DNA of 10,248 nucleotides from an uncultured Veillonellaceae bacterium (GCA_902488965.1 CABTYA010000037.1:1-10248), one strand, 5' to 3'; shown: positions 1-6,251, counted from the first letter of the stretch. Numbers and translations: made by a program. Notes: generated by a model not told the origin, from the letters alone.

Positions 1-60
1 GTCGAACCCACGCATAACGGAGCCACAATCCGCCGTGTTAACCACTTCACCATACCCACC
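1..60 (-). tRNA. tRNA-His (GTG anticodon), 3' end cut by window edge
   Basis: Read on the minus strand, the sequence begins GGTGGGTA, the acceptor 5' strand with the extra G(-1) typical of tRNA-His. A D-arm (TGGTGAAGTGGTTAACA) follows. The anticodon stem GCGGA/TCCGT closes the seven-base loop TTGTGGC, whose central triplet GTG reads histidine codons. The T-arm begins GTGGGTTCGA and then runs off the window at position 1. About 60 of the expected 76 or so bases are present; the 3' acceptor strand and any encoded CCA are not visible. The layout closely resembles Bacillus tRNA-His. A good promoter lies just upstream (107-135), so the gene is probably transcribed independently of speE and could be the first of a tRNA cluster continuing outside the window. 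Confidence 0.93.
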
Positions 61-106
61 ATAGTACCGACTACCGCTTGTGGCTAAAATAATCGGAACA
101 TCCTAT

Positions 107-135
107 ATACTATCATCTCGTTATCGAATTGTCAA
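107..135 (-). promoter_or_regulatory. Promoter for the tRNA-His transcript
   Basis: On the minus strand a perfect -35 TTGACA (130-135) is followed by a 17-base spacer and a -10 TAGTAT (107-112, 4 of 6 matches to TATAAT). Transcription would start near position 100, giving a leader of about 40 bases before the tRNA 5' end at 60. The -35 starts 14 bases past the speE stop codon. I see no terminator between speE and this promoter, so read-through from the speE operon is possible as well. Confidence 0.7.
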
Positions 136-149
136 GCGTGTGTCCGGTG

Positions 150-1028
150 TTAACTTTCCGGTCGTTCGCGCAAAATCGTTTTGACAAAATTCGGCAAGAC
201 AAACGCCGCCCGTGCGATGTCGTCATTGTAATAACGCAACGGGGCAATATCCGCCGGCCGACGAGCTATCGTCAGCGGATCGTCGCCTTTCGAGGCGACC
301 ATGAACGAATGCATCCCGCTCGGATAAATCGGAATCGCCGCCAGATACAGCCGGGCATACGCGAATTCACTCGCCATGACATGCATGATATCATGCACCA
401 ACGGCCCTCTCAGGAAAGGAGAGTCCGTCTGTTGAACCAACAAGCCGCCTTTCTTAAGCGCACGGCAGGCATCTTGGTAAAATCGGCGCTGAAACAGCCC
501 TTCGCCCGGTCCGATCGGGTCGGAGCAGTCGACGATAATCACGTCGTATTCGTTGTCCGCGGATGCGACTTTTTCCAATCCGTCACCGACCGTCAAATGC
601 AGGCGTGCCGGCTCTTCAATCAACGCCGAAGCGATGCGGGGGAAATATTTCTTTGCCAATTGAATCACTTGCGCATCGATTTCCACCATATCGACAGAGG
701 CCACTTCCGCATGGCGCAAGACTTCACGCGCGCAACCGCCGTCGCCGCCCCCGATGATCAGCACCCGCTCGGGATGAGGATGCATGTACAACGGCACATG
801 GGCAATCATCTCATGGTAAACCCATTCTTCCGCATCCGATGTTTGGAATACCCCGTCGAGAGAAAGCACGCGCCCGAACTGCTTGGTGTCGGCGACAATG
901 ATGTCCTGATAGTCCGAACGACCTTGGTACAAAATCTTGTTGACCGCCATGGAGAACCGCAATGCCGGCGTCTGTACCTCCGTCACCCAGCCGGCATGCG
1001 CCGACGGGCGGACCGTCTTATTCGTCAC
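150..1028 (-). CDS. speE: Spermidine synthase (polyamine aminopropyltransferase)
   Basis: Transfers an aminopropyl group from decarboxylated S-adenosylmethionine to putrescine to make spermidine in the cytosol. The 292-residue product has the whole family pattern: an N-terminal beta domain (about 15-75) with the ILYQGRSDYQDI segment, the nucleotide-binding loop GGGDGG (93-98), the acidic VEID strand end (115-118), and the catalytic/diamine-binding stretch DCSDPIGP (167-174), with the two aspartates at 167 and 170. Length is close to other bacterial SpeE proteins. I chose the GTG at 1028 because it overlaps the divIVA stop as GTGA and has a G-rich Shine-Dalgarno (GGGGGAGG) just upstream. The frame stays open to 1217, but that extension lies inside divIVA. 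It is the last gene of the division operon. No speD (SAM decarboxylase) is visible here, so its cosubstrate must come from elsewhere. Confidence 0.95.
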   Translation of the reverse strand: MTNKTVRPSAHAGWVTEVQTPALRFSMAVNKILYQGRSDYQDIIVADTKQFGRVLSLDGVFQTSDAEEWVYHEMIAHVPLYMHPHPERVLIIGGGDGGCAREVLRHAEVASVDMVEIDAQVIQLAKKYFPRIASALIEEPARLHLTVGDGLEKVASADNEYDVIIVDCSDPIGPGEGLFQRRFYQDACRALKKGGLLVQQTDSPFLRGPLVHDIMHVMASEFAYARLYLAAIPIYPSGMHSFMVASKGDDPLTIARRPADIAPLRYYNDDIARAAFVLPNFVKTILRERPES

Positions 1029-1564
1029 ACGCCTCCCCCCCCCGATGCCGCCGCACCTTCGGCAAGGGCATCCGCCGTCACGGGTGCCGCTTCCGTTGCA
1101 GCGGGCACAACGGGGGCAATATCCGGCTGCATTTGATCCACCAGCTCGCGTTGGGCGTCCAAGAGCGAACGCAGTTTGGCACGGAACACGTTGACATCCG
1201 TCACCATCCGATCGCACGCCTCCTGTGACTGCCGTGTCTGTGCCGCTGCTTCCTGCAAAATCCGCGTTTTTTCCGCTTCCGCATTACCGATGATGAGTTC
1301 GGCCTCTTTGCGTGCGTTCACGCGCACGTTTTCCGCCGTTTCCTGCGCCATCATCAGCGTTGACGTCATGGTTGTCTCCATGGTTTCGTAATTTTTCAAT
1401 TTGCTGCGCAGCAAATCCATTTCTTCTTCCATTTCCCGATGTTCGCGATACACTTTTTCATAGTCGTTGACCACTTCCTGCAAAAATTGATCGACTTCTT
1501 CCGTCGCGTATCCGCGCAGTCCTTTGGTAAATGTTTTATTATGAATATCCATCGGTGTTAACAT
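1025..1564 (-). CDS. divIVA: DivIVA, polar/septal cell-division scaffold
   Basis: Coiled-coil scaffold that gathers at curved membrane (poles and septa) and places division or wall-synthesis proteins. The 179-residue protein opens with the family's lipid-binding domain: TPMDIHNKTFTKGLRGY (3-19) followed by TEEVDQFL. A long heptad-rich coiled coil fills about 30-145. The tail (146-179) is Pro/Ala-rich, looks disordered and ends in four glycines. In Bacillus DivIVA the membrane-inserting pair is Phe17-Arg18; here the aligned pair is Leu16-Arg17. The start is fixed by a strong AAAGGAGG site (1572-1579) seven bases upstream, which overlaps the ylmH stop. The last codons include a run of nine G (1035-1043 on the complement), and the stop overlaps the speE start as GTGA. 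The position after ylmH is the classical one. Confidence 0.95.
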   Translation of the reverse strand: MLTPMDIHNKTFTKGLRGYATEEVDQFLQEVVNDYEKVYREHREMEEEMDLLRSKLKNYETMETTMTSTLMMAQETAENVRVNARKEAELIIGNAEAEKTRILQEAAAQTRQSQEACDRMVTDVNVFRAKLRSLLDAQRELVDQMQPDIAPVVPAATEAAPVTADALAEGAAASGGGGV

Positions 1565-1571
1565 ATGGTTT

Positions 1572-1579
1572 CCTCCTTT
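1572..1579 (-). promoter_or_regulatory. Shine-Dalgarno of divIVA, overlapping the ylmH stop
   Basis: The minus-strand octamer AAAGGAGG is complementary to the 16S rRNA 3' end and sits seven bases before the divIVA ATG. Its first two As are the last two bases of the ylmH TAA stop, so ribosomes ending ylmH are already at the divIVA initiation site. It fixes the divIVA start. Confidence 0.85.
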
Positions 1580-2363
1580 ATAGATAGCGTTCCAAGCGAA
1601 CGCCCGCCCGTCCTTTGCGACTGGTCCCTGTCAATTCGGCCAGCACGAGCCGGCCGCGGCCGCGAAATGAGATTACGTCACCGACCGCCAACATTTGAGC
1701 CGGTCCTTTCGTCCGCTGCCAGTTGACACGGACTTTTTCCGCGGCGACCGCCGCCGCCATTTTAGAACGGGAAATCCCGAATCCCGCCGCGCCGACCGCA
1801 TCCAATCGTAATGACGCGACCGTCGCGCGCAATTCCTTGCACGTTTCTTCTTTCGGAACGATATCCGTCAGCGCAAGTTCCGTCACCGTCACGCCGACAT
1901 TGGCGATATGAGTCCATTCATTCATCAAGTACGCGACCAGCGGTGTATCGACGATGATCTGCGCCGTCGCCCCTTGCATGATGATATCACCGAATACGTC
2001 GCGTTCCAATCCCAAACCGATCAGCGAGCCCAACACATCCCGATGACCGACGAGTCGATAGCGTGCGTCCCACTCGGCCCGCACCGCACCGATGCCCCAA
2101 TCCGTGTCACCGTCGTAATCCGCCCGCCGAAACATGATTTTGCTGCGTTCCGCACCGACATAACCGCCGTATTCGTCAGCGACAAGATCCGGAAAATGCG
2201 CCGTAATCGTCGTCGCAATCTGACCGGCTGCCGGCGTCATAAACGCACTCACCGCATATGGCCGTCCTGACCGTACCGCGCGCGCCAAATCCAAGAGACG
2301 ATCCGCATCCGCACCGATTCCGCCGGCGGCAAAATAGCGGCTGATTTTTTCACGTTCATTCAT
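1578..2363 (-). CDS. ylmH: YlmH-family S4-domain RNA-binding protein
   Basis: Cytosolic RNA-binding protein of the Firmicute division cluster; YlmH relatives bind ribosomal/tRNA species and have been linked to ribosome-associated quality control. The 261-residue length is normal. The N-terminal half holds the family segment HRDVLGSLIGLGLERDVFGDI (107-127). The C-terminal third is the S4 domain (about 184-250): RLDAVGAAGFGISRSKMAA, then KVRVNW and VGDVISFRGRGR. The ATG at 2363 has a modest GAGGG site six bases upstream and overlaps the end of proC by 8 nt, so coupled translation is likely. An ATG at 2359 overlaps the proC stop as ATGA but is out of frame. The gene directly precedes divIVA, its usual neighbour. 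Confidence 0.93.
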   Translation of the reverse strand: MNEREKISRYFAAGGIGADADRLLDLARAVRSGRPYAVSAFMTPAAGQIATTITAHFPDLVADEYGGYVGAERSKIMFRRADYDGDTDWGIGAVRAEWDARYRLVGHRDVLGSLIGLGLERDVFGDIIMQGATAQIIVDTPLVAYLMNEWTHIANVGVTVTELALTDIVPKEETCKELRATVASLRLDAVGAAGFGISRSKMAAAVAAEKVRVNWQRTKGPAQMLAVGDVISFRGRGRLVLAELTGTSRKGRAGVRLERYL

Positions 2364-3153
2364 GCCGGTCCCTCAATTCCGCCCCGCGACGATATGCAGC
2401 CAGTACCGCCTCACCGAGCGCGGTCCGCACGCCTTCGTGCTCCATGGCCGCAATCCCCGCGATGGTCGTCCCGCCGGGCGATGTCACTTGGTCGCGCAAT
2501 ACCGCGGGATGCAGCCCGGTTTCCTGTTGCATACGAGCTGCACCGCCAAGTGTTTGCGCGGCTGCCGCCAACGCCAGCGGGCGCGGCAAGCCGATTCTCA
2601 CGCCGGCATCCGCCAATGCATCGAGAATCACAAACGCATAGCCGGGGCCCGCTCCTGCGAGTGCCCCCAAGCGTTCCAACGTCATTTCGTCGACAACGAC
2701 CGCTTCGCCCATGGCGGCAAACATCTCCTGCACCTGCGTCGTAATCTCGGCCGGCGCATCCGCCGCAATCGCGGTAAACCCCGCCCCGACCGCCAACGGC
2801 GTGTTGGGCATGGCGCGCACGCACGTTGCCTGCGGCAGTGCCGCTTTCATCTCCGCCAGTGTGCAGCCCGTCACCACCGATACCACTATCCCCGTGTATC
2901 GTTGTGCGGCCAACGCCTGCAATATCGTCGGGGCGACTGCCGGCTTCACTGCCATAATAGCGGTATCACACTGCGTCACATCGGCAAGCGAGGCCGCCGC
3001 CCGTACCCCGTATCGGGATGCATCTTCCCGACTGCGTGTCGGCGTGCGTCCCTGCACGATGATTTCCTGCGGCGTATACAATCCTGCCGCCAGCACACCG
3101 CGAATCAGGGCGCCGCCCATCATACCGGCGCCGATGACACCGATCTTCGGCAT
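2356..3153 (-). CDS. proC: Pyrroline-5-carboxylate reductase
   Basis: Catalyses the NAD(P)H-dependent reduction of pyrroline-5-carboxylate to proline, the last step of proline synthesis. The 265-residue protein starts with the Rossmann strand-loop KIGVIGAGMMGGALI (3-17), followed by AVKP (68-71) and RAMPNTP (113-119). The P5CR signature is near the C-terminus: LAGAGPGYAFVILDALADAG, then RDQVTSPGGTTIAG (220-233). Many relatives have GAGNMG; here Asn is replaced by Met (residue 11). I chose the ATG at 3153 because it overlaps the sepF stop as TGATG and gives the standard N-terminus. An in-frame GTG at 3171 would add six residues, lies inside sepF and is less likely. The gene occupies the slot held by ylmG in Bacillus. 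Its role in a division operon is probably not direct. Confidence 0.95.
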   Translation of the reverse strand: MPKIGVIGAGMMGGALIRGVLAAGLYTPQEIIVQGRTPTRSREDASRYGVRAAASLADVTQCDTAIMAVKPAVAPTILQALAAQRYTGIVVSVVTGCTLAEMKAALPQATCVRAMPNTPLAVGAGFTAIAADAPAEITTQVQEMFAAMGEAVVVDEMTLERLGALAGAGPGYAFVILDALADAGVRIGLPRPLALAAAAQTLGGAARMQQETGLHPAVLRDQVTSPGGTTIAGIAAMEHEGVRTALGEAVLAAYRRGAELRDRHE

Positions 3154-3617
3154 CAGGTCCGATCCTGCCACTGCGGCAAATCAGCGTTGAATTCGGTCGC
3201 AGGCTTTGTATACGTGTAGTTGACCTTGTCGACCGACATATTGTTCGGTACCGCTAAATAAATGCTTTCATTGACCTGCTCGAGCGATCCGTGCTGGGCA
3301 TAGACCACGCCGTCGACAAAGTCGATCAGGCGGCGGCTGATTTCTTCTTCGGTTTTTTCCATATTGATCAGCACCGGGCGGTACTGCAGCAAATGATCCG
3401 CCACCTTGCCCGCGTCCTCGAAACTGTATGGTTCGACGATCATCATGCGATACGCTTTCGTCTGCTGTACGGGAGCCGCCGGCGGAAGGTGCCGTGTCTC
3501 CTCGTCGGCCGCATCCGTATCGGCATACTCGTAGCCGTCTTCATAATCGTCGTAATCCGCCTTGTTTCCCCCGATTTTGTCCAAAAATCCGTTCCAACCG
3601 TCTTTCCACCACGCCAT
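3153..3617 (-). CDS. sepF: SepF, FtsZ-associated cell-division protein
   Basis: Membrane anchor and bundler of FtsZ filaments at the division septum. The 154-residue protein has the three expected parts: a short amphipathic membrane-targeting helix (MAWWKDGWNGFLDKIG, 1-16), an acidic Tyr/Asp-rich linker with a Pro-Ala segment (20-52), and the SepF/DUF552 core (about 55-130) with MMIVEPYSFEDAGKVADHL, then RRLIDFVDGVVYAQHG. The start at 3617 is set by a strong GAGGAGG site (3624-3630). An upstream in-frame codon at 3632 would place the SD inside the gene and overlap yggS. It follows yggS by 11 bases and overlaps proC by one base (TGATG). The gene order yggS-sepF is conserved across Firmicutes. 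Confidence 0.94.
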   Translation of the reverse strand: MAWWKDGWNGFLDKIGGNKADYDDYEDGYEYADTDAADEETRHLPPAAPVQQTKAYRMMIVEPYSFEDAGKVADHLLQYRPVLINMEKTEEEISRRLIDFVDGVVYAQHGSLEQVNESIYLAVPNNMSVDKVNYTYTKPATEFNADLPQWQDRT

Positions 3618-3623
3618 GGTTAT

Positions 3624-3630
3624 CCTCCTC
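3624..3630 (-). promoter_or_regulatory. Shine-Dalgarno of sepF, overlapping the yggS stop
   Basis: The minus-strand GAGGAGG lies six bases before the sepF ATG and shares bases with the yggS TGA stop (TGAGGAGG). This decides for the start at 3617 over the one at 3632 and implies coupled translation of yggS and sepF. Confidence 0.8.
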
Positions 3631-4318
3631 AATACTCGCGCGGGCCGAAAATCGCCGTCCCGACACGCACCAAATTGGCACCTTCTTCAATTGCCACTTC
3701 AAAATCGTTGCTCATGCCCATCGACAGGTATTTTACCTGCCCGTCCGGCAAGCGCTGCCGCAATGCGTCATATACATGATACGCGACGGCAAAAATCGGG
3801 CGTATCGTCTCCGGGTTATCCGTCAACGGCGCCATACACATCAATCCTTCAATCCGCACATGCGGACAATCCGTTGCTGCGGTCAGTATGTCCTCGTATT
3901 CGGATAGTTTCAATCCGTACTTGGACGGTTCTTCCGCGATATTGAACTGCAGCAATATCCGCTGCACTTTGTCCGTTTTGGCGGCTTGTTTGTCAATTTC
4001 ACGCAGAATGCGCACCGAATCGACCGAATGAATCAAGTCGAACAACGCCACAGCCTGGGCCGCTTTATTGCGCTGCAAATGGCCGATCAAATGCCACGTC
4101 AGCGGCGCTCCGTCATATTGGCGGATTTTCTCCGCCGCTTCCTGCACGCGATTTTCACCGACATGCGCCACACCTTGTCGTGCCGCCTCGATGAGCGCGG
4201 CCGGCGGATGGTTTTTGGTCACCGCGATCAATTCCACCCGATCGACCCGACCGGCCCGAATACGCGCTGCACGAATGCGATCTCTCACTGCCGTCAATCC
4301 TGCCGCTACGTCCGCCAT
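3629..4318 (-). CDS. yggS: YggS/YlmE-family PLP homeostasis protein
   Basis: Pyridoxal-phosphate-binding protein of the YggS/PROSC (alanine-racemase-like TIM-barrel) family, which controls the free PLP pool and has no known catalytic activity of its own. The 229-residue product shows the PLP-lysine strand ELIAVTKNHP, the motifs HVGENRVQEA and WHLIGHLQRNK, and the C-terminal signature YLSMGMSNDFEVAIEEGANLVRVG followed by AIFGPREY. The length is normal. I start it at the ATG at 4318, which has AAAGGGGG six bases upstream; the frame is open to 4351 but has no better start there. It is the first gene of the operon, about 60 bases downstream of a near-consensus promoter, and is called ylmE in the Bacillus cluster. 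Confidence 0.94.
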   Translation of the reverse strand: MADVAAGLTAVRDRIRAARIRAGRVDRVELIAVTKNHPPAALIEAARQGVAHVGENRVQEAAEKIRQYDGAPLTWHLIGHLQRNKAAQAVALFDLIHSVDSVRILREIDKQAAKTDKVQRILLQFNIAEEPSKYGLKLSEYEDILTAATDCPHVRIEGLMCMAPLTDNPETIRPIFAVAYHVYDALRQRLPDGQVKYLSMGMSNDFEVAIEEGANLVRVGTAIFGPREY

Positions 4319-4333
4319 GCCATTCCCCCTTTT

Positions 4334-4346
4334 GCCTGTTGCAGGC
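4334..4346 (-). promoter_or_regulatory. Small hairpin in the yggS leader
   Basis: GCCTG and CAGGC, separated by three bases, can form a 5-bp stem immediately upstream of the yggS Shine-Dalgarno (AAAGGGGG). It is too small and too poorly backed by a T-run to act as a terminator. It may only stabilise the leader, or it may be chance. Confidence 0.25.
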
Positions 4347-4379
4347 CACATGTATCAGTATTTTGTTCCTATCTTTTTT

Positions 4380-4408
4380 ATTATAGCAACAAATAGCCCC
4401 CTTGACAA
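4380..4408 (-). promoter_or_regulatory. Promoter of the yggS-sepF-proC-ylmH-divIVA-speE operon
   Basis: On the minus strand the -35 TTGTCA (4403-4408, 5 of 6 matches) is followed by exactly 17 bases and a perfect -10 TATAAT (4380-4385). This is the best sigma-A-type promoter in the window. The expected start near 4373 leaves a leader of about 55 bases before the yggS ATG. The -35 lies 20 bases past the msrB stop. Confidence 0.85.
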
Positions 4409-4427
4409 AAGAAATATCGCCGACGCG

Positions 4428-4904
4428 TCAGTTTTCTTCCCCGTCTTGCATTTCGGCGCCGACCTCATGGCGGTCGGCGTCATGCATGACGTAATCGCCG
4501 TATCCTTCCCGCACGAGATCTTTCGCCGGGATAAAGCGGAGCGCGGCGGAATTGATGCAATACCGCCGTCCCGTCTCCGTCGGCCCGTCGGTGAATACAT
4601 GTCCCAAATGCCCGCCGTTGCCCCGTATTTCCGTTCGCGGCATATACGGAATCGACGTATCCCTATGCTCCGTGACAGGCGCCCCCGCAAGAGTGCGGTC
4701 AAAGCTCGGCCAACCGCAACCGGCGTCAAATTGATGGCGGGAAGAAAAGAGCGGCTCGCCCGTCACGACATCGACATACAGCCCTTCTTCATCATTATCC
4801 CAATACTGATTGGCAAAGGGCGGTTCCGTCGCATTGTGCCGGGTCACTTCATATTGTATCGGCGTCAACCGACGCCGCAATTCGTCATCTCGTCGATCCG
4901 TCAT
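4428..4904 (-). CDS. msrB: Peptide-methionine (R)-S-oxide reductase MsrB
   Basis: Reduces the R-form of methionine sulfoxide in proteins, repairing oxidative damage. The 158-residue protein carries all core motifs: LTPIQYEVTRHNATEPPF (13-30), FDAGCGWPSF (59-68), HLGHVFTDGP (99-108) and RYCINSAALRF (114-124). Cys116 is the expected catalytic cysteine and Cys63 the resolving one. The two CxxC pairs that bind structural zinc in many MsrB proteins are absent (YVDVVTGEPLF and EIRGNGGHLG lie at those places), so this is the zinc-free form, like the MsrB part of Streptococcus MsrAB. The ATG at 4904 follows GGAAGGAG by seven bases; the frame upstream is open but lies within the cupin gene. It overlaps that gene by 20 bases and so is probably co-transcribed. 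No MsrA domain is attached. Confidence 0.96.
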   Translation of the reverse strand: MTDRRDDELRRRLTPIQYEVTRHNATEPPFANQYWDNDEEGLYVDVVTGEPLFSSRHQFDAGCGWPSFDRTLAGAPVTEHRDTSIPYMPRTEIRGNGGHLGHVFTDGPTETGRRYCINSAALRFIPAKDLVREGYGDYVMHDADRHEVGAEMQDGEEN

Positions 4905-5346
4905 CGTCTTCTCCTTCCAAAAACGCCCGTACCGCCGGAATGCGGCACAATCGCTCATATTCCTCGCGGCTCGGCGGGTGCGGACGGTCCCGCCGTACAT
5001 TGACCAAACACAAAAAGCCGAGCGGTTCCCCGCGATTTGCACGGAACTGGTGCCACACATCCGCACCGACGGTCACCAGATCGCCGCGTTCGACGGCGGC
5101 GACTTCATCGCCGAGCAGACAAGTCCCCGCCCCGCGAAAAATCATCACGTGATGCGTATGCGCATGCCGCTCGAGTGATGAGCGGCCGCCGGGCGCCACT
5201 TCAAAGTAGCGCCACTGACACGGGATATCCTCCGTCCCTTCAAACAGCACTTGGCGCGTCACCGATTGGAACGTCGTATCCTCCGCCTCTTTGTACTGCA
5301 GCAGCGGCACATCGGTCCAACGGTACGCGTGAAATTTTCGGATCAT
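4885..5346 (-). CDS. Single-domain cupin protein of unknown substrate
   Basis: Small cytosolic beta-barrel protein of the cupin_2 type, 153 residues. Cupin motif 1 is visible as GGRSSLERHAHTHHVMIFRGAG (53-74), with a histidine cluster (61, 63, 65, 66) where the HxH metal ligands sit; the usual following Glu is replaced by His. Motif 2 is GDLVTVGADVWHQF (88-101), with His99 as the last ligand. A metal site is therefore likely, but the reaction cannot be read from the sequence; an enzyme or a small-molecule sensor are both possible. The start has AAAGGA eight bases upstream and its own promoter (5384-5412). Its 3' end overlaps msrB by 20 bases, suggesting a joint, perhaps oxidative-stress-related, unit. 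That link is inference. Confidence 0.82.
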   Translation of the reverse strand: MIRKFHAYRWTDVPLLQYKEAEDTTFQSVTRQVLFEGTEDIPCQWRYFEVAPGGRSSLERHAHTHHVMIFRGAGTCLLGDEVAAVERGDLVTVGADVWHQFRANRGEPLGFLCLVNVRRDRPHPPSREEYERLCRIPAVRAFLEGEDDDGSTR

Positions 5347-5383
5347 ATCGTCATCCTTTCGTTACTGTGTTCTCCTTACTTGT

Positions 5384-5412
5384 ATTAAACCATACTCCCG
5401 CCGCAGTGTAAA
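5384..5412 (-). promoter_or_regulatory. Promoter of the cupin-msrB unit
   Basis: On the minus strand the -35 TTTACA (5407-5412, 5 of 6) is followed by 17 bases and a -10 TTTAAT (5384-5389, 5 of 6), with a TGG extension directly upstream of the -10. Its -35 shares bases with the -35 region of the divergent TSUP promoter. Confidence 0.7.
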
Positions 5413-5430
5413 CGAACCGACACGCCCCCG

Positions 5431-5439
5431 TGGTATAAT
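5431..5439 (+). promoter_or_regulatory. Extended -10 promoter of the TSUP permease gene
   Basis: TGGTATAAT is a perfect -10 (5434-5439) with the TGn extension. At 17-base spacing the -35 position (5411-5416, AACGAA) is poor, as is common for extended -10 promoters. The expected start is near 5446, about 30 bases before the GTG start codon. Confidence 0.65.
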
Positions 5440-5462
5440 ACAAACGGTAATCATCATAATGC

Positions 5463-5469
5463 AAAGGAG
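5463..5469 (+). promoter_or_regulatory. Shine-Dalgarno deciding the TSUP start
   Basis: AAAGGAG lies seven bases before the GTG at 5477. It lies downstream of the in-frame ATG at 5459, which has no site of its own, so GTG is the likely start. Confidence 0.75.
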
Positions 5470-5476
5470 CGGTATC

Positions 5477-6250
5477 GTGACACACTCTCTGATTGACGGA
5501 TGCTCGTATATTCTCATCGGCGCGGCCGTGTCCGCCTTCGGCACGCTGATCGGCGCCGGCGGCGGTATTATTTTCGTACCGCTGTTTTTATTTCTCTTCG
5601 ACTGGCCGCCGGCCTTGGTGGCCGGAACTTCGCTCGCCATCGTCTTGTGCAACGCACTTTCCGGTACGGCCGCCTATGTCCGCGACCGCAAAATCAAGTA
5701 CGATGCGGGCGTGCAGTTTGCGCTGGCGACCGTCCCCGGTGCGGTGGCGGGTGCGGCGCTGGCCTCGTATTTCAGCGGTCCGCTGTTTCGCCTGTCGTTC
5801 GGTACGCTCTTGGTCTCGATCGCCCTCTTGCTCTTCTGGAAAAATCTCCGCACCGATGCCGCGGTCGATGAAAGCGCCTCGCGCGATTTCTCCTATTCCG
5901 TCACGGGCGGTATTCTCGTCAGTCTCGCCGTCGGTTTGATTTCCAGTATCTTCGGCATCGGCGGCGGCGTCATCCACGTCCCCGCCATGGTCTATCTCTT
6001 GGGATTTCCCGCGCATATCGCCACCGCAACCAGCCAGTTCGTCCTGGCGGTCTCCGCCGCCGTCGGTGTCGTCTCGCACGCACTCGCCGATCACGTCTGT
6101 TGGGAATACGCCGCCTGGTTCGGTATCGGTGCGCTGATCGGTGCGCAGGCCGGCGCGCGGCTGGCACGACGCATACGGGCACGACGCATTTTGCTCTTGC
6201 TCGCACTTGCGCTGCTGGCTCTCGGCGTGCGCCTGATGATCTTTGCCTGA
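5477..6250 (+). CDS. TSUP-family (TauE/SafE, YfcA-like) membrane permease
   Basis: Integral membrane protein of the TSUP family, whose members move sulfite, sulfonates, thiosulfate or other small anions; the substrate here cannot be assigned. The 257 residues are mostly hydrophobic and fit about seven to eight membrane segments. The family's two-fold internal repeat is clear: GTLIGAGGGIIFVPLF (22-37) is mirrored by SSIFGIGGGVIHVPAM (156-171), each followed by a hydrophobic helix. An arginine-rich loop (ARLARRIRARR, 227-237) precedes the last helix and suggests a cytoplasmic side. I chose GTG at 5477 on the strength of the Shine-Dalgarno at 5463-5469. It has its own extended -10 promoter, diverges from cupin-msrB, and lies 61 bases before the M18 gene without an obvious terminator. 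Confidence 0.92.
   Translation: MTHSLIDGCSYILIGAAVSAFGTLIGAGGGIIFVPLFLFLFDWPPALVAGTSLAIVLCNALSGTAAYVRDRKIKYDAGVQFALATVPGAVAGAALASYFSGPLFRLSFGTLLVSIALLLFWKNLRTDAAVDESASRDFSYSVTGGILVSLAVGLISSIFGIGGGVIHVPAMVYLLGFPAHIATATSQFVLAVSAAVGVVSHALADHVCWEYAAWFGIGALIGAQAGARLARRIRARRILLLLALALLALGVRLMIFA
6163..6189 (+). repeat. 12-bp direct repeat inside the TSUP gene
   Basis: GGCACGACGCAT occurs at 6163-6174 and again at 6178-6189, a 15-base period. In frame it encodes the doubled Ala-Arg-Arg-Ile of the basic loop before the last membrane helix. A small internal duplication is the simple explanation. Confidence 0.6.
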
Positions 6251-6251
6251 C

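Noticed and set aside
129..1136. 335-codon plus-strand open frame over speE
   Set aside because: Antisense shadow of a gene with full spermidine synthase motifs; no Shine-Dalgarno and Arg-rich composition.
2362..3219. 285-codon plus-strand open frame opposite proC
   Set aside because: Antisense to proC; Cys/Arg/His-rich with no plausible fold or ribosome site.
4409..4430. Possible terminator after msrB (palindrome GACGCGTC at the stop codon)
   Set aside because: The palindrome is only eight bases, leaves no loop and is not followed by a T-run, so it does not support a terminator.
4068..5003. 311-codon plus-strand open frame across yggS, its promoter and msrB
   Set aside because: It spans two well-supported minus-strand genes and the promoter between them, and has no recognisable domain.
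5344..5358. Mini-ORF ATGACGATATGA overlapping the cupin start
   Set aside because: Only three codons before a stop; it shares the Shine-Dalgarno with the cupin gene and is more likely chance than a leader peptide.
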